Under the pieces are notes generated by a model. It was not told the origin of the DNA. It saw only the letters and a list, made by a program, of their open reading frames with translations, and did no database searches. Positions 1 through 10,364 of a stretch of 64,000 nt of DNA are shown here, piece after piece. Each line of letters starts with the position of its first letter. Positions within the stretch are counted from its first letter, which is position 1. The translations under genes were made by a program, and so were the position numbers. This DNA is from Massariosphaeria phaeospora (Eukaryota; Ascomycota; Dothideomycetes; Pleosporales): the NCBI GenBank assembly GCA_011032825.1, contig JAADJZ010000018.1:248001-312000 (forward strand), written 5' to 3'.

Positions 1-2
1 CG

Positions 3-2030
3 GGTAAGGTAAGTGCTAGTCCCGGTGCGGATGCGGAGATCATCTTCGACGTGGAAGACTCCGGTTTCTGTGCGAACGAGGATGAGGCTGATGCTGCACC
101 GGTTGTGACACTGGATATGGATGGCGTTGCTGACCAGTTCCGCCGTATGGGTGTGTCGTTCCGCGACGTTACCGACGAGCCTACATCAAAGTCTTTTTTA
201 GGCCAGCGCTCCCCAAGCCCGCAAATGGAATGCTTCGGGGAGCAGTTCGCGGTTGAAGAGCTGGGCTTGTTTGTCACGCTAGCAGGTGACGGTTCGAGCA
301 CGGGGTCTGACTGTAGCTCGACGCGCTTTGATAGCGACTGCGAGGAAGTCTGTGAGGCCGACCTCTTGTGCTTTGAAACCGAGGAAATGGAGGAAATGGA
401 GGTGCAAGACGCCGACGGTACGGTTAAGGTCGAGATGGGCGAAGTCGAGGCTGCTGTGCAGGCGCTGCTTGGCCCAAAGAAAGTCGAAGAAGAGTCCTGG
501 GAGCATATTAACTTGCACGATGTAGATGAGAAGAAGCCCTTCTTACCCGGTAACGAGCATCTCAGCAATCTCGTCGCACGTCCCACATTCATCACTTACG
601 ACCGAGAGATAGACTCCAGCTCTTCAGGAAACAAAAACGATTCAGATACTAACCTTCCAGGCGAACATTTCGAAATCGCAGACGACGGCGAGAAGTCGGA
701 CACCTCTCATGAGATGCAACCAACTCCTCCAACGGTCTTCGAAGCTCTAGATGAGTGCGCTGATGCAGATATGTTCTCAGAGGCTGACAGTGACAAATCC
801 GAAGCCGACTGGATCAACAGTGCCCGCGGAGTTACAATCTTCGATGCGGATACGCAGCAGGAGGTCAAGTACACTGCTTTGAATGAGCTGACTACTGTTG
901 TAGATTCCGAGCTTCTGCCTCGCATTCATCGAGCGGAAGATGATGACTTCCTTGCTGACAAAGCTAGCATCCGAGAGATCAACGAGCCCATAGACGAATG
1001 CTATGAGGACTCTGCAGACGAATGGTCATCGATATCCTTGGAAGATCCTCGCAATGACGAGGATCTTACCTACTGGCCGATGGAGCTGAATCCTGCTACT
1101 CAGAACTCACGCCCGCATCTTTGGGTCGAGACGGATCTGACGACTGTCACCGAGCAGTCTGATAGCAAGAAGAGCGCAACAAATCGGTCTCCAGCGTCTT
1201 CCAATGGTTCGCTGGACTTCGAAGACGACCGAGGCTTCATCAAACCGCTGTCAGAGCGCCGCCTAGGCTTCCTCGACGATGAGTTCTCGCCGGTACGCGA
1301 AGACCACCGTCTCAAAATCAGCAATAGCTTGGATTCGAAGTCCAGCACCAAGTCGCTCAAGGAACTCGTCGCAGACAAGTCCGAGGTAAGTGGCGACCAA
1401 ATCCACGAAGTCATCGTCGAAGCGATGAAAGAGTTCACGAGCGACTACATCGGCCACCTTCGAGAAGGCGACTTCGCCCACATGAGCTCCGTGTGCGAGA
1501 ACATCATCGAGGACTGGGAGATCAACTCCGACAATCCCTCTGGTATCCCCGAGAAGACTCTAGGCGACTTTGCCAACCTCGTCCTAGATGCGCATGCATG
1601 CCTACGCCCGGTATCAGACAAGTCGCAAGCAAAGTCGCTCGATGCGCTTGACCACATCGCAGCCCGCATCCAGAAGTCCATCGCGCTCGTGGAGCCCAAA
1701 CTCCTGCACGTAGACCGCACACCGCTGATAGCGAACAAGCTCTGGAACGCAGCGTTCGACTGCATGGAGCAGATCGAGGATGCCAACGACGAGCTTTCGC
1801 AGGGGGATGCGCTGTATGCAGGTGGGTTTGCCGCGACGAATCGCCTTATCTGGTGCGACTTTGTGAGCCATATGCATGGCGCTTTTGCGCCTGCGGAGGC
1901 TGGGGCTGAGGCTCAAACTGAACCGTCTGTGATGCTGTCGGTGGATTCGTTCGTCAATGATGGTCTTCATTGGTGGGCGATGAAGGTGCGACAGCGGAGT
2001 TTGCGGGTTCGGTGTGGTCGTGGCGTGTAA
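3..2030 (+). CDS. Acidic protein of unknown function, 5' end missing
   Basis: The reading frame is open from the left edge of the window to a TAA at 2028-2030, so the true start lies outside. About 675 codons are visible with no obvious intron. The protein is very rich in Asp, Glu and Ser and looks disordered over most of its length. The last 220 residues (from about 1380) are less biased and may form a helical folded domain, with segments such as HEVIVEAMKEFTSDYIGHL and the end GLHWWAMKVRQRS. I do not recognise a family. The first ATG-like start would only be a GTG at 51, which supports truncation by the window edge rather than a start here. Confidence 0.75.
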   Translation, partial: GKVSASPGADAEIIFDVEDSGFCANEDEADAAPVVTLDMDGVADQFRRMGVSFRDVTDEPTSKSFLGQRSPSPQMECFGEQFAVEELGLFVTLAGDGSSTGSDCSSTRFDSDCEEVCEADLLCFETEEMEEMEVQDADGTVKVEMGEVEAAVQALLGPKKVEEESWEHINLHDVDEKKPFLPGNEHLSNLVARPTFITYDREIDSSSSGNKNDSDTNLPGEHFEIADDGEKSDTSHEMQPTPPTVFEALDECADADMFSEADSDKSEADWINSARGVTIFDADTQQEVKYTALNELTTVVDSELLPRIHRAEDDDFLADKASIREINEPIDECYEDSADEWSSISLEDPRNDEDLTYWPMELNPATQNSRPHLWVETDLTTVTEQSDSKKSATNRSPASSNGSLDFEDDRGFIKPLSERRLGFLDDEFSPVREDHRLKISNSLDSKSSTKSLKELVADKSEVSGDQIHEVIVEAMKEFTSDYIGHLREGDFAHMSSVCENIIEDWEINSDNPSGIPEKTLGDFANLVLDAHACLRPVSDKSQAKSLDALDHIAARIQKSIALVEPKLLHVDRTPLIANKLWNAAFDCMEQIEDANDELSQGDALYAGGFAATNRLIWCDFVSHMHGAFAPAEAGAEAQTEPSVMLSVDSFVNDGLHWWAMKVRQRSLRVRCGRGV

Positions 2031-4631
2031 GTAAGACGCTGGCGGTAAGTTAAAATAGTTTGATAGTAGTTGAAAGAAATTACATGATATATATATATAA
2101 AAAGAATCCTGAGAGAAAAGCAAATTTGTTCACATGTGTTGTGGGGAAGGTGATCAAAATAGATCAAATAGACAGTGAGTGATTGATGTAGGTTGAAATA
2201 AAGGTCATTGATGAAGGTCTGAATGAAGAGGGTTGATGTACGTGGAAGTGAAGAAGATTCGACGATGTGGTGACATCTCCCTTCTCTGCGCGAACTAGTG
2301 TTATCGGTCAACGGGACAAACCCAATAGGAGAGAAGGAGACATGCTCGGTTGGAGTTATCTCGATACACACCGGGTAGCCACAATGATAAAAATAGAGAC
2401 TTATTCGAGACCGAAGTTCGCAAACCCGGTCCCGAGTTGACAGGGCAGGACACACGGCTAGGAGACGAGCCATGCACTCGTCCAGATACCGTACAATCTA
2501 GGAAGCATCCGATGGTTTTTCAAGTCTCAGCCCACAGGCTAGATACCATCTAGTTATATGCCAGAAAGTGGAGATGCTCGAATCCTACTGACGTTCTTCA
2601 GACGCCTCGTTACGCCTCTTTTTTTACAGCGGCATGGCTGAACTGAGCAGGCGGAAATAGACTACGTGCTAGAGCGTGCGGGCTGATACGTATCTAGTTG
2701 GAAAACGATGCTCGCTGGATTATACGGTGGGTATCCTCAGCTGTGTGGATTCTGGCGGCTGTTTACGCATCGGAAATACAAGCGTACTGGCTGCGGTGCT
2801 TTGGCTAGCTGGAGACTTGGGACCATCTAGTATGTACGCCCGGGGACGTGTGGATGTTGTTGGCTTAGGCGGACTGACTGAGTTAACAGCAGCTCAGGGA
2901 AGATGTTGCTGTGCAACGGCTCGGATCACCGTAGCGGGTAGTGATTGTGCCGCTTCTCGTGCAATATCCGCCTCAGGAAGGATATATTTTCAGTCAGCAA
3001 TGACATCTCCGAAGTACGCTGGGAATTTGGTTTTTGCGGCGCTGAGCAAGGTACGTACGGCCCGCTTTGTGCCCGGGCTGTTTAGGCGTTGTGAGCTTGG
3101 AGAGCTTGTAATGATGGATGGTTTTGCGGGCTCAGCCGTGGCGTAGGTACCGAGTCGGCCGGCGTGGCAGATGAACAGTGGCATCATACGAGACATGCGA
3201 GAACCGAGATGTGGCTCTTGGGGGAAGGATTCTTCTTCGATAGAGGGAGATTGCTTTCAGCATCGCCGATTAGCACGTAAAGAGGTAGAAAGCGCTAGGA
3301 ATGCAACGCCGCTCCCCATAGTCACTCGTTTATGCATGCGTTGTTAGCCCTGAGTACAGGTATCCACGCGCCAAGAGACTGAACACACTACCTGGTAGTG
3401 GAGATGTTCGTTATGTGGAGCAATGGCGCCAGATGCAGCCGAGTAAACTCCGATATCTGAGTATCTTGTGCCACGAGGGAATATCGGTCACGAAGACTGG
3501 GTCGAAGGCAGTTATCCATGGCCACGTCGGGTTGATTAGCGAGGTGAGCCAGACCCAATCGAGCGTGCGCCTCCCACTTCATGCACTGCACGCGCTTGAC
3601 CGGGGTTCAGGTCCTTGGGAGGGCTTCCAGAAGCTTAAACCAGATAAGATACTGCCGGTTCCGGCAAGGTAGCGAAGAGACCCAGTAAGGCATAATCAAT
3701 GCGTGCTTTGTTTCTGTTCACAACAGCTTCGTGCTTCGCTTGAGGTACGAGCTGGAAGCTGTGCTGAGACCTCACGTTTCGCCCTGGGTCCAACCCTCAA
3801 CACAGGCTGCTCACTTTCTGGTACCGTACACGTTGGTGGGCGAAGCTGAAGCACCTCAGAGAGCGGCATCTTGTATTGGGGCGTGTGGCGCGGGGTCCAG
3901 CTTGTACGGTATCTTCCACGGCGCTTCCCACCAGGTTCGTGATGCTCAGGCCAAAGATGCAGAGTCGACAAGGCTGGAACTTCAGGCTTCGGGAGCTCCT
4001 CAAAGCGGTCGAGCCGAAGTCGAGGCTGCCTTCTGATGGGAGTACAGAGAAAGGCGTTGTAACGTCCATGTCACCCTTGACAAAAGAGCAGAAAGCTTCA
4101 ACAGCATTGGTGGGGAGTCAACTCTGTCTGCCGAATCGGTTCAGGCGTGATTTTCTGTGCTGCATGTAAGCATGCCGGCATTATTGGCGAGTGGACCTGT
4201 CGGGGCGCTGGCTTGCTAACGCTGCTGATGCTGATCTCTCTCGAAAAAACCATCAGAGCATACCTAGTAGCGAGCGATTTGAACTCGGTACATTGGAGCT
4301 ACTCATTATCATCAGCCTCATCGGGGATAGGCGGAAGAGTCGGGCGAGTGGTGTAGGTATTGAGGCTAGGCAAACTTTAGGCGATCGGTAGGCTCGCCTC
4401 AGGGCAAGAATAGAGCGGTGGTGGGAAGCGATTGTCAAATGTAACGCGATGTCGGTGCGTGGCCTGTCAAATCGGTGTGTGGCGGGAGGCGATGGTAGAG
4501 TCGCACCGTGGAGTGGGAGACGTGCTGGCCGAAGACGACGAAAAGCGGGAGGGGCTAGGCCGCAAGGGGGAAGGCGCATGGCCAGGCAGCCCAAAAATAG
4601 CTGCAGCCGAAAGAGCCGAGCGCGGCGCAAA

Positions 4632-4697
4632 CCACCACCACCACCACCGCCGCCGCCGACTCTCCACCGCCCACGCCCACGCCCACGCCCACGCCCG
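4632..4697. repeat. Microsatellites (CCA)n, (CCG)n and (CCCACG)n
   Basis: A CCA run at about 4632-4648 passes into a CCG run to about 4658. A CGCCCA hexamer run follows at about 4669-4696. These simple repeats produce the long spurious open frames on both strands in this area. Confidence 0.85.
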
Positions 4698-5048
4698 CGC
4701 CAACGCTGCTCCGCTCCAGCCACAGCCTTCCACGAATGGGGGCCCCTGGAGAGGCTCGCTGGGACGCGGGTCCGCTCCACCGCACGCAGCTCTTCCATTC
4801 ATAGCACCCCTGCTGCTCGGCCACCACCGCGTCCGTCCGCTAGGGCTGTGCTTGCCGAAGTCTCCCTGCTCTCACTGCTCAGCTCCCTGTCCACGCGCTA
4901 TCGACCCACCGTGGTCTGCAGAACGGTGCCTGTGCAGGCGGCGAGCTGGCGAGAGACGGTGACTCCAGCCCGGTGACAAAGCGCTGCGCTAACTTCATCA
5001 GCCAGCAATGGATATGGAATCTGACGGATGCTTCGACGTGAGGTGAGG

Positions 5049-5054
5049 TATAAA
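5049..5054 (+). promoter_or_regulatory. TATA box of the secreted repeat protein gene
   Basis: A TATAAA lies 227 bases before the ATG at 5281. A pyrimidine- and CAA-rich leader follows it, as is common for strongly expressed fungal genes. Inferred from sequence only. Confidence 0.45.
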
Positions 5055-5280
5055 GCCGCTGCCCATCCCGTGCCATAGTACTTCCATCATCACCAAACAA
5101 TCCAATACAATTTCATAGCTCCGTTCGCTTTTCTTTGCTCTTTTCCAGACCAGACAGTCGCTCCTCGCCAGACCAGCCCAACGACAACCACCGTCTCCAG
5201 AGAACTAATACTTAATTCGGACTTTATATCTTAATATCAGCAAATACAACACCAACCACAACACCACATCAACAGTCAAT

Positions 5281-6486
5281 ATGCGGTCGTTCTCTCTCGC
5301 CGTCACTGCCCTGATCGGTGTTACTGCTGCCAACCCCAGGGTGTGGCCAAGGAACTATCGTCCCGTGAACCCCTACCCCACAGTTCCATCGTCATCCTCA
5401 TCGACCCCCAGCTCAACTGAAGGTGGTGAATATCCTCACCCGGGCCCAACTGGCGGCAACACATACCCTCCCTACCCGCCTCACTCGACTGATGTGACCG
5501 ATTATTCCCATCCAGGCCCGACTGGCGGCAACACTTACCCTCCCTACCCACCTCACTCGACTGATGTGACCGATTATTCCCACCCAGGCCCGACCGGCGG
5601 CAACACTTATCCTCCTGGCGGACCCAGCACTGAGGTCCTCACCACTTACACCACGACGACTGTTTGCCCCGTCACTGAGACCCACGGTACTAAAGTCATC
5701 ACAAGCCTCACTACCAGCGTAATCACCATCACCTCGTGCAAGGCGGGATGCCACCACGAGCCTACGCCTACTCCTGGGCCTAACCCTGGACCCGGCGACA
5801 GCAACTACCCCGTCACTGTGCCGACAACCATCACCACCACTACCTTCACTTGGGTTCCTTGCTCCACCTCTGTGGGTCACAGTGGTCCTTCGGTCATCTA
5901 CTCTAGCTTCCTGACGCCCTCGTACTACCCGACTACCTACGTTACTGACGTTCTCGTCTACCCAACGCCCAAGCCTGAGTCTCCAGACGTCACCCCCGCT
6001 TCCCCCGAGCATCCTCCTGTCTACACTCCCGGAACTCCCCAGCCCCCGGTTGAGACTCCTGGTGCGCCCCACCCTCCCACCGTCACTCCTGCTCCTGAGA
6101 ATCCTCCCGTCTACCCGCCTGGTACTCCTGAGGAATGCCCTGCTCCGGTCACTATAACCGTTACTGTTGGAGGAGGCGCCGAGCCTTGCCACGCCTGCGA
6201 GACCAAGACATACACCATCACCGAGCACGGCACCGCAACCACCTTCACCGTGACGGTGACCCCTGAGGCTACGGGCCCCGTCAACACTCCCCACTCAACT
6301 CCCTATGGTCCCAACCCTCCTCACTCGACCCCCTATGGCCCCAACCCTCCAGTCGGTCCCACCGGCGGTAGCTCCACCGGCGTGCCGCACCCCACCGGCT
6401 ACATCCCTTACCCTAGCGACGCCTCGAGCATGAGCTACAGCTCCTCGCACGAGGGCCCCAAGCCCACCGACTACTACACATACTAA
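5281..6486 (+). CDS. Secreted Pro/Thr/Ser-rich cell-wall protein with tandem repeats
   Basis: 401 residues in a single exon. The N-terminus is a signal peptide (MRSFSLAVTALIGVTAA). The mature protein is Pro, Thr, Ser, Tyr and Gly rich, with a 24-residue unit starting HPGPTGGNTYPP repeated two and a half times from residue 53. Thr-rich beta-type stretches with paired cysteines follow (TTYTTTTVCP, SVITITSC, VTITVTVGG, ETKTYTITEHG), resembling fungal cell-wall mannoproteins and flocculin-like surface proteins. The end (GPKPTDYYTY) is hydrophilic, so there is no sign of a GPI-anchor signal. Extensive O-glycosylation is likely by composition. The exact family is unknown. A role at the wall or outside the cell is inference. 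Confidence 0.85.
   Translation: MRSFSLAVTALIGVTAANPRVWPRNYRPVNPYPTVPSSSSSTPSSTEGGEYPHPGPTGGNTYPPYPPHSTDVTDYSHPGPTGGNTYPPYPPHSTDVTDYSHPGPTGGNTYPPGGPSTEVLTTYTTTTVCPVTETHGTKVITSLTTSVITITSCKAGCHHEPTPTPGPNPGPGDSNYPVTVPTTITTTTFTWVPCSTSVGHSGPSVIYSSFLTPSYYPTTYVTDVLVYPTPKPESPDVTPASPEHPPVYTPGTPQPPVETPGAPHPPTVTPAPENPPVYPPGTPEECPAPVTITVTVGGGAEPCHACETKTYTITEHGTATTFTVTVTPEATGPVNTPHSTPYGPNPPHSTPYGPNPPVGPTGGSSTGVPHPTGYIPYPSDASSMSYSSSHEGPKPTDYYTY
5437..5613 (+). repeat. 72-bp in-frame tandem repeat, about 2.5 copies
   Basis: Copies start at 5437, 5509 and 5581. The second is nearly identical to the first at the DNA level and the third is partial. Near-identity in DNA suggests recent duplication or ongoing copy-number change. 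Confidence 0.9.
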
Positions 6487-7962
6487 GTAGTCGGCAGTGA
6501 GTGAGAAGACGGATTAACATCAAAAAGGCGTTTGGGACTGGTATTTGGGAATCTAGGACACACGAGGCGGGGCACAGGTTACACTTTAATCCACCTGCTA
6601 TCCCGCTACGACTCTCCTTCACACATCACGAAAGAAAGCACAGGTACACAACAAGCATGATAGCGTCCATTCCTTGACCTTTTGCATACAGCCGCGGCGT
6701 TTTTGCAATTTTGGGACAAGACAGATGTTTTTGGGGGTTTCTACTGTTTCTTATTCCGTGAAGGGGGTTTTTGGCGATGCAGCTTCTTCCTTTTTTTTGC
6801 CTGCGGTTGTCTGGATGTTTTAGGAATAGTAATTATCCAACTTTTTACACTCCTTGTTTTGCTGTGTACTGTGCAGTTGCTTTGCGCGTGTGAATTTGTG
6901 GTGGCTCGTACTCGCTACTCGGCTGCTGATGATTGCTGATGCTGATGCTGATTGATCATTCGGCAGTAGCGCCTCCGACTCCACTCCACTAGATACTGTG
7001 GCCCCGAGTAAGAATCGATAGTCCAGAGCCTTTGCCTGATCTGATTCTACGATAAGGATACACGCTACTAGGCAGACGTCGTAAATTCCACGAGTTGATG
7101 GTAGCAACCGTGGGCCGTGTCTGCAGCGACTTCCCTCCCACACACACATGCGTACGTGCGCGCACGAGCTGTCGCAAACACAGCCGAACACAGCTGAGCT
7201 GGTGTCGTCGTCGGCGCACACGTCAGATGCAGAGAATAAGTCTGTACGTGCACTGCTGCATACCTGGCTACCTACACAGCCTCCCCGCAAGTACCGTAGC
7301 CGCGCATGATCGGATCCTACCGATCTGTGTACGAAAGGCAGCGCGGAAAGCTTGTTCGCACGATTGGGGGTTGTACATGGGGCTTATAAAGGGTTCAACG
7401 TGGCAGGGGTCGGGGGCGGGGGGGTATGAGGTGTGGGGTGGGGAGGGGTGTCAGCACCTGAGACTGAGACATTCTTGTGGATGGTCTCTGAGCGGTGGGA
7501 AGGGAGTGTTGGTGTAGGCTGGAAATAGAATAGAAGAGAAGTTGATGCGGTTCTGGCGAATTGGTGATGGGCCTGCACCGCCACAGCTGACAAAGAGCCG
7601 TTGAGCCACAGCGCGTAAACCGACACCGACCACCACCGTGCTGTTCTTTCCTTTCCATCTCATCTCATCCATCCCACCTCATTTCAGTCCACTCCATCCC
7701 ATCCCATCTCAGAGTTGCACGGCGAAAGGCACGGAACATGTGAATCCTAAACATATCAAGTGGCCATAGCGGTGAGCGAAGTATTGACGGGACCCAGTAT
7801 GCACCATTCTCTTGATATATTTGTACTGCTCGCGCTTTCGGTCATACTATCTCCAGGCCACCTACAATCTATCCTTTATAGTCACCGCGAGAAAGAAAAA
7901 ACAGATCCCCGTATCGTACAAACAAAATCCCAAAGCTAACGCCGCCTAAAAACGAACGCCTT
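6487..7962. other. Non-coding stretch between two convergent genes
   Basis: Contains the 3' regions of the secreted repeat protein and of the minus-strand secreted protein at 7963. The open frames here are short, without family features, and overlap on both strands. No RNA gene is recognised. Confidence 0.55.
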
Positions 7963-8700
7963 TCAGAGACCCTCAGGATCTTGGCCGATACCAGTCTGGT
8001 TGGGCTGGGGCTCGATCCATTCGATGTCAAGGGTTGCAAGCAGCTCCACAACCTGGTCCAGGACTTGGCCTTGGCCATTGACGACATCAACCCGGCGTGC
8101 AATGGGGTACGACCCAGACTCCGCATTGCCTCCAAGAGCGCTTGCCAGAATCGCATCAATAGCATTCTGCAGGTTAACCCGACCGTTGTCCGGAGCACGC
8201 GTACGGGTAATTACGCGATTCCAGGATGGATGCGGAGTTGAAAGCGAAACTCGGAGGATCAAGCCCTGAGCTGGAAACTGGATCACGCGAACGATCGGGC
8301 CGCCTTGCGGTGGTTCTTGAGTAGCGAGGTTCATCGCTGCGTCGACCAGCGCGGTACTTCCAGCTTGCTGCGGCGTGACCGCCGTGACGTCGAGGTCTCC
8401 CTCAAAAGGCTCCTCGAAACGCCGTTGAGCGAGGATCCTGAAGGCAATGGTGGCTATGAGAAACAACTGGTCGGGATTGAGGACTGCTGGCATTTTGGCA
8501 GGGTTCGCGTTCGGGAACTGGCGCTCAACGATAGCAACACTACACGAGGTCAGTATCACTTCACAGTGATGCAGCAGAACATACGCTTTTCCGCTGCGAT
8601 ATTCCCGCGCGCCAGACTGCGTCGTCGCAGGAAATGCTGCAATATTTGGTGTCAGGCTAAGCAACACCGTCGCGACCGCACTCATGCTGAGGAAACGCAT
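7963..8700 (-). CDS. Small secreted protein of unknown function
   Basis: complement(join(7963..8539, 8585..8700)); 230 residues. I start at the ATG at 8700 because it gives a clean signal peptide (MRFLSMSAVATVLLSLTPNIAAF). An in-frame Met 15 codons upstream would bury it. The intron 8540-8584 is 45 bp with donor GTATGT, branch TACTGAC and acceptor GTGTAG. It has a length divisible by three and no stop, so the unspliced frame also reads through. The mature protein is almost free of cysteine, with an alternating hydrophobic pattern such as GPIVRVIQFPAQGLILRVSL, and ends in an acidic, Pro-rich tail. No family recognised. Confidence 0.7.
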   Translation of the reverse strand: MRFLSMSAVATVLLSLTPNIAAFPATTQSGAREYRSGKAYVLLHHCEVILTSCSVAIVERQFPNANPAKMPAVLNPDQLFLIATIAFRILAQRRFEEPFEGDLDVTAVTPQQAGSTALVDAAMNLATQEPPQGGPIVRVIQFPAQGLILRVSLSTPHPSWNRVITRTRAPDNGRVNLQNAIDAILASALGGNAESGSYPIARRVDVVNGQGQVLDQVVELLATLDIEWIEPQPNQTGIGQDPEGL

Positions 8701-8713
8701 TTTGACTAAAAGT

Positions 8714-8811
8714 GCTGGTTGAAGATATTCGATAACGAAGGGCAAGTATAGGAAGGAAGAGGGCTGGTTGAAGATATCCGATAACAGGGGAAAGTATAGA
8801 AAGAGGGAAGC
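8714..8811. repeat. Two tandem copies of a 49-bp unit upstream of the secreted protein gene
   Basis: Copies at 8714-8762 and 8763-8811 both begin GCTGGTTGAAGATAT and share GATAAC and AGTATAG blocks with scattered differences. They lie directly upstream of the minus-strand start at 8700, in its leader or promoter. Confidence 0.8.
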
Positions 8812-9572
8812 TGAGGATATAAGAGTCTACCTTTGGGTGAGGATAGAAGAAACAACGGTATGGCATGCGAGTACTTATACGCCAAACTCTTTGGTTACAC
8901 ATCTATCGCGAGAGCTAGAATATCCACCTCAACGAGCACGATGCTAAAGATAGGCCAGTACTGTACAGCTCGGACTTGACTCAAGTTCAGAACAGCCGCT
9001 CGAAGAAGTCCTGTATTTAGTTCTGCTTTACTAAGAAAAAGGTCCCCAGGAATCTACCAGCCGTTGGGAGCTGCTATGCAGGTATTGGATGGAGCGTATG
9101 CTCACGGGCTGAGGTTGAAACTCAGGGCTTGGCTCATCTTATGCTAAGGCTTGGGTATGTCAGCTAGTTGGTTCCGCATTGCGACATTGATAGCTACGTT
9201 TGGCCGGTAAATGTATACATGTGTTAGCCTTGATTGATGGTAGAGGTGCATAGCAGCTCAAAATGTAAGTTTCATGAAGATTATCGATGTTTGAAAGTCT
9301 GGGGCGGAGGCTCATGCTTTGATGTGAAAGCATGAGCAGAGCTGAGCTTGGTTAAACGTCAAGGCTAATTTAAGGCTTTCCGTACACAAATAGATAGTGA
9401 TACGAAGGAAAGGTGAGTATAAAGACGCAGTTGCTAGTGAACTGTTGTCTACCACAGAACACCCAGTCCTCTACCAGCTCAACAATCACATTTTTCAGCT
9501 CACCTTTCCATCTTATCGTTCCAATATTTTCTTCATATTCAAGCTCCGACCCGTCTAGACTTCTCCGTCAAG
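8812..9572. other. Divergent intergenic region
   Basis: Separates the minus-strand secreted protein (8700) from the plus-strand cysteine-repeat protein (9573), so it holds both promoters. A TATAAG on the minus strand near 8874-8879 may serve the former. No gene seen. Confidence 0.5.
9418..9423 (+). promoter_or_regulatory. TATA box of the cysteine-repeat secreted protein
   Basis: A TATAAA lies 155 bases before the ATG at 9573. A CT- and CA-rich leader lies between them. Confidence 0.5.
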
Positions 9573-10364
9573 ATGTTCATCAAGATTTCCCACGTGCTAG
9601 CTCTGCTGTCGGCCACAGCAGCACTTGCATCAGCGTCCTCCTTCGGTAGCACGCCAAACGACGTTGCTTCAGGGTTCAACGACCTCCACGTTCGCCAAAA
9701 CGCGAACTGCGGTACAACGAACGGCGCCTGCAACGCGAACGGCTGCGCCGGCGTCAACAACCCGGCCACTGGCGCAGGAATCTGCACCGCCGGCGACTTT
9801 GCCGGATGTCCCTGCGCCAACGTCTGCGGAGCCACGAGCGGAAAATGCAACGAGAACAACTGCGGCGGTCTGAACGATCCCAGCGGAGTGGGCAAATGCA
9901 CCATCGGCCAATTTGCAGGATGCCCGTGCAACAGCGTCTGCGGCACGCCCGGGGACTGCAACAAGAACGGGTGCGAGGGTGTCAACCAGCCGGGAGGCCA
10001 GGCCGGCTACTGCACCAAGGGCCAGTTTGCCGGCTGCTTGTGCAACAGCGTGTGCGGGGACAAAGACGGAAGTTGCAGTGACAACGGCTGTGCGGGCAAG
10101 GGGGGCGTGTGCACTGCCGGCGGCCTCAAGGGCTGCTCTTGCGATAACCAGTGCGGCAATCTGGAATCCAAATCTTGCTCTGCCAACGGCTGCAATGGCA
10201 TCAACCTCCCGGATGAAGGCTTCGGAGTCTGCACCGGGTCGTTTGCCGGCTGTGCGTGTCTGTTGACGTGCGGAGCGACGCCGGGATCTTGCTCTAAGAA
10301 CGGGTGCAATGGATCTGGAGGGAAGTGCACGGCTGGGGCTTTCAATGGTTGCGCGTGTGTGTAA
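9573..10364 (+). CDS. Secreted protein with six repeats of six cysteines
   Basis: 263 residues, one exon. A signal peptide (MFIKISHVLALLSATAALASA) and a short spacer are followed by six tandem units of about 31-41 residues covering the rest of the protein. Each unit follows C-G-x(4-6)-C-x(4)-C-x-G ... C-T-x-G-x(2-3)-G-C-x-C, giving 36 cysteines in all, with Asn and Gly between them. Units differ mainly in a central loop (for example NNPATGAG or NLPDEGFG) that shortens in units 4 and 6. All-even cysteine spacing implies disulfide-linked small modules on the cell surface or outside. I do not recognise a named family. Effector, wall-structural or adhesive roles are inference. Confidence 0.9.
   Translation: MFIKISHVLALLSATAALASASSFGSTPNDVASGFNDLHVRQNANCGTTNGACNANGCAGVNNPATGAGICTAGDFAGCPCANVCGATSGKCNENNCGGLNDPSGVGKCTIGQFAGCPCNSVCGTPGDCNKNGCEGVNQPGGQAGYCTKGQFAGCLCNSVCGDKDGSCSDNGCAGKGGVCTAGGLKGCSCDNQCGNLESKSCSANGCNGINLPDEGFGVCTGSFAGCACLLTCGATPGSCSKNGCNGSGGKCTAGAFNGCACV

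Larger units (their letters stand above)
2031..5280. other. Non-coding stretch of about 3.2 kb
   Basis: I see no convincing gene here. The open frames lack an ATG, overlap each other on both strands, or are low in complexity. The last 250 bases are the promoter and 5' leader of the secreted repeat protein at 5281. Confidence 0.6.

Noticed and set aside
2676..3146. 156-codon open frame in the left intergenic region
   Set aside because: It has no ATG start, no domain or signal peptide, and overlapping frames of similar length occur around it.
4253..4978. Several 90-180-codon frames on both strands
   Set aside because: They are products of CCA, CCG and CCCACG microsatellites translated in all frames.
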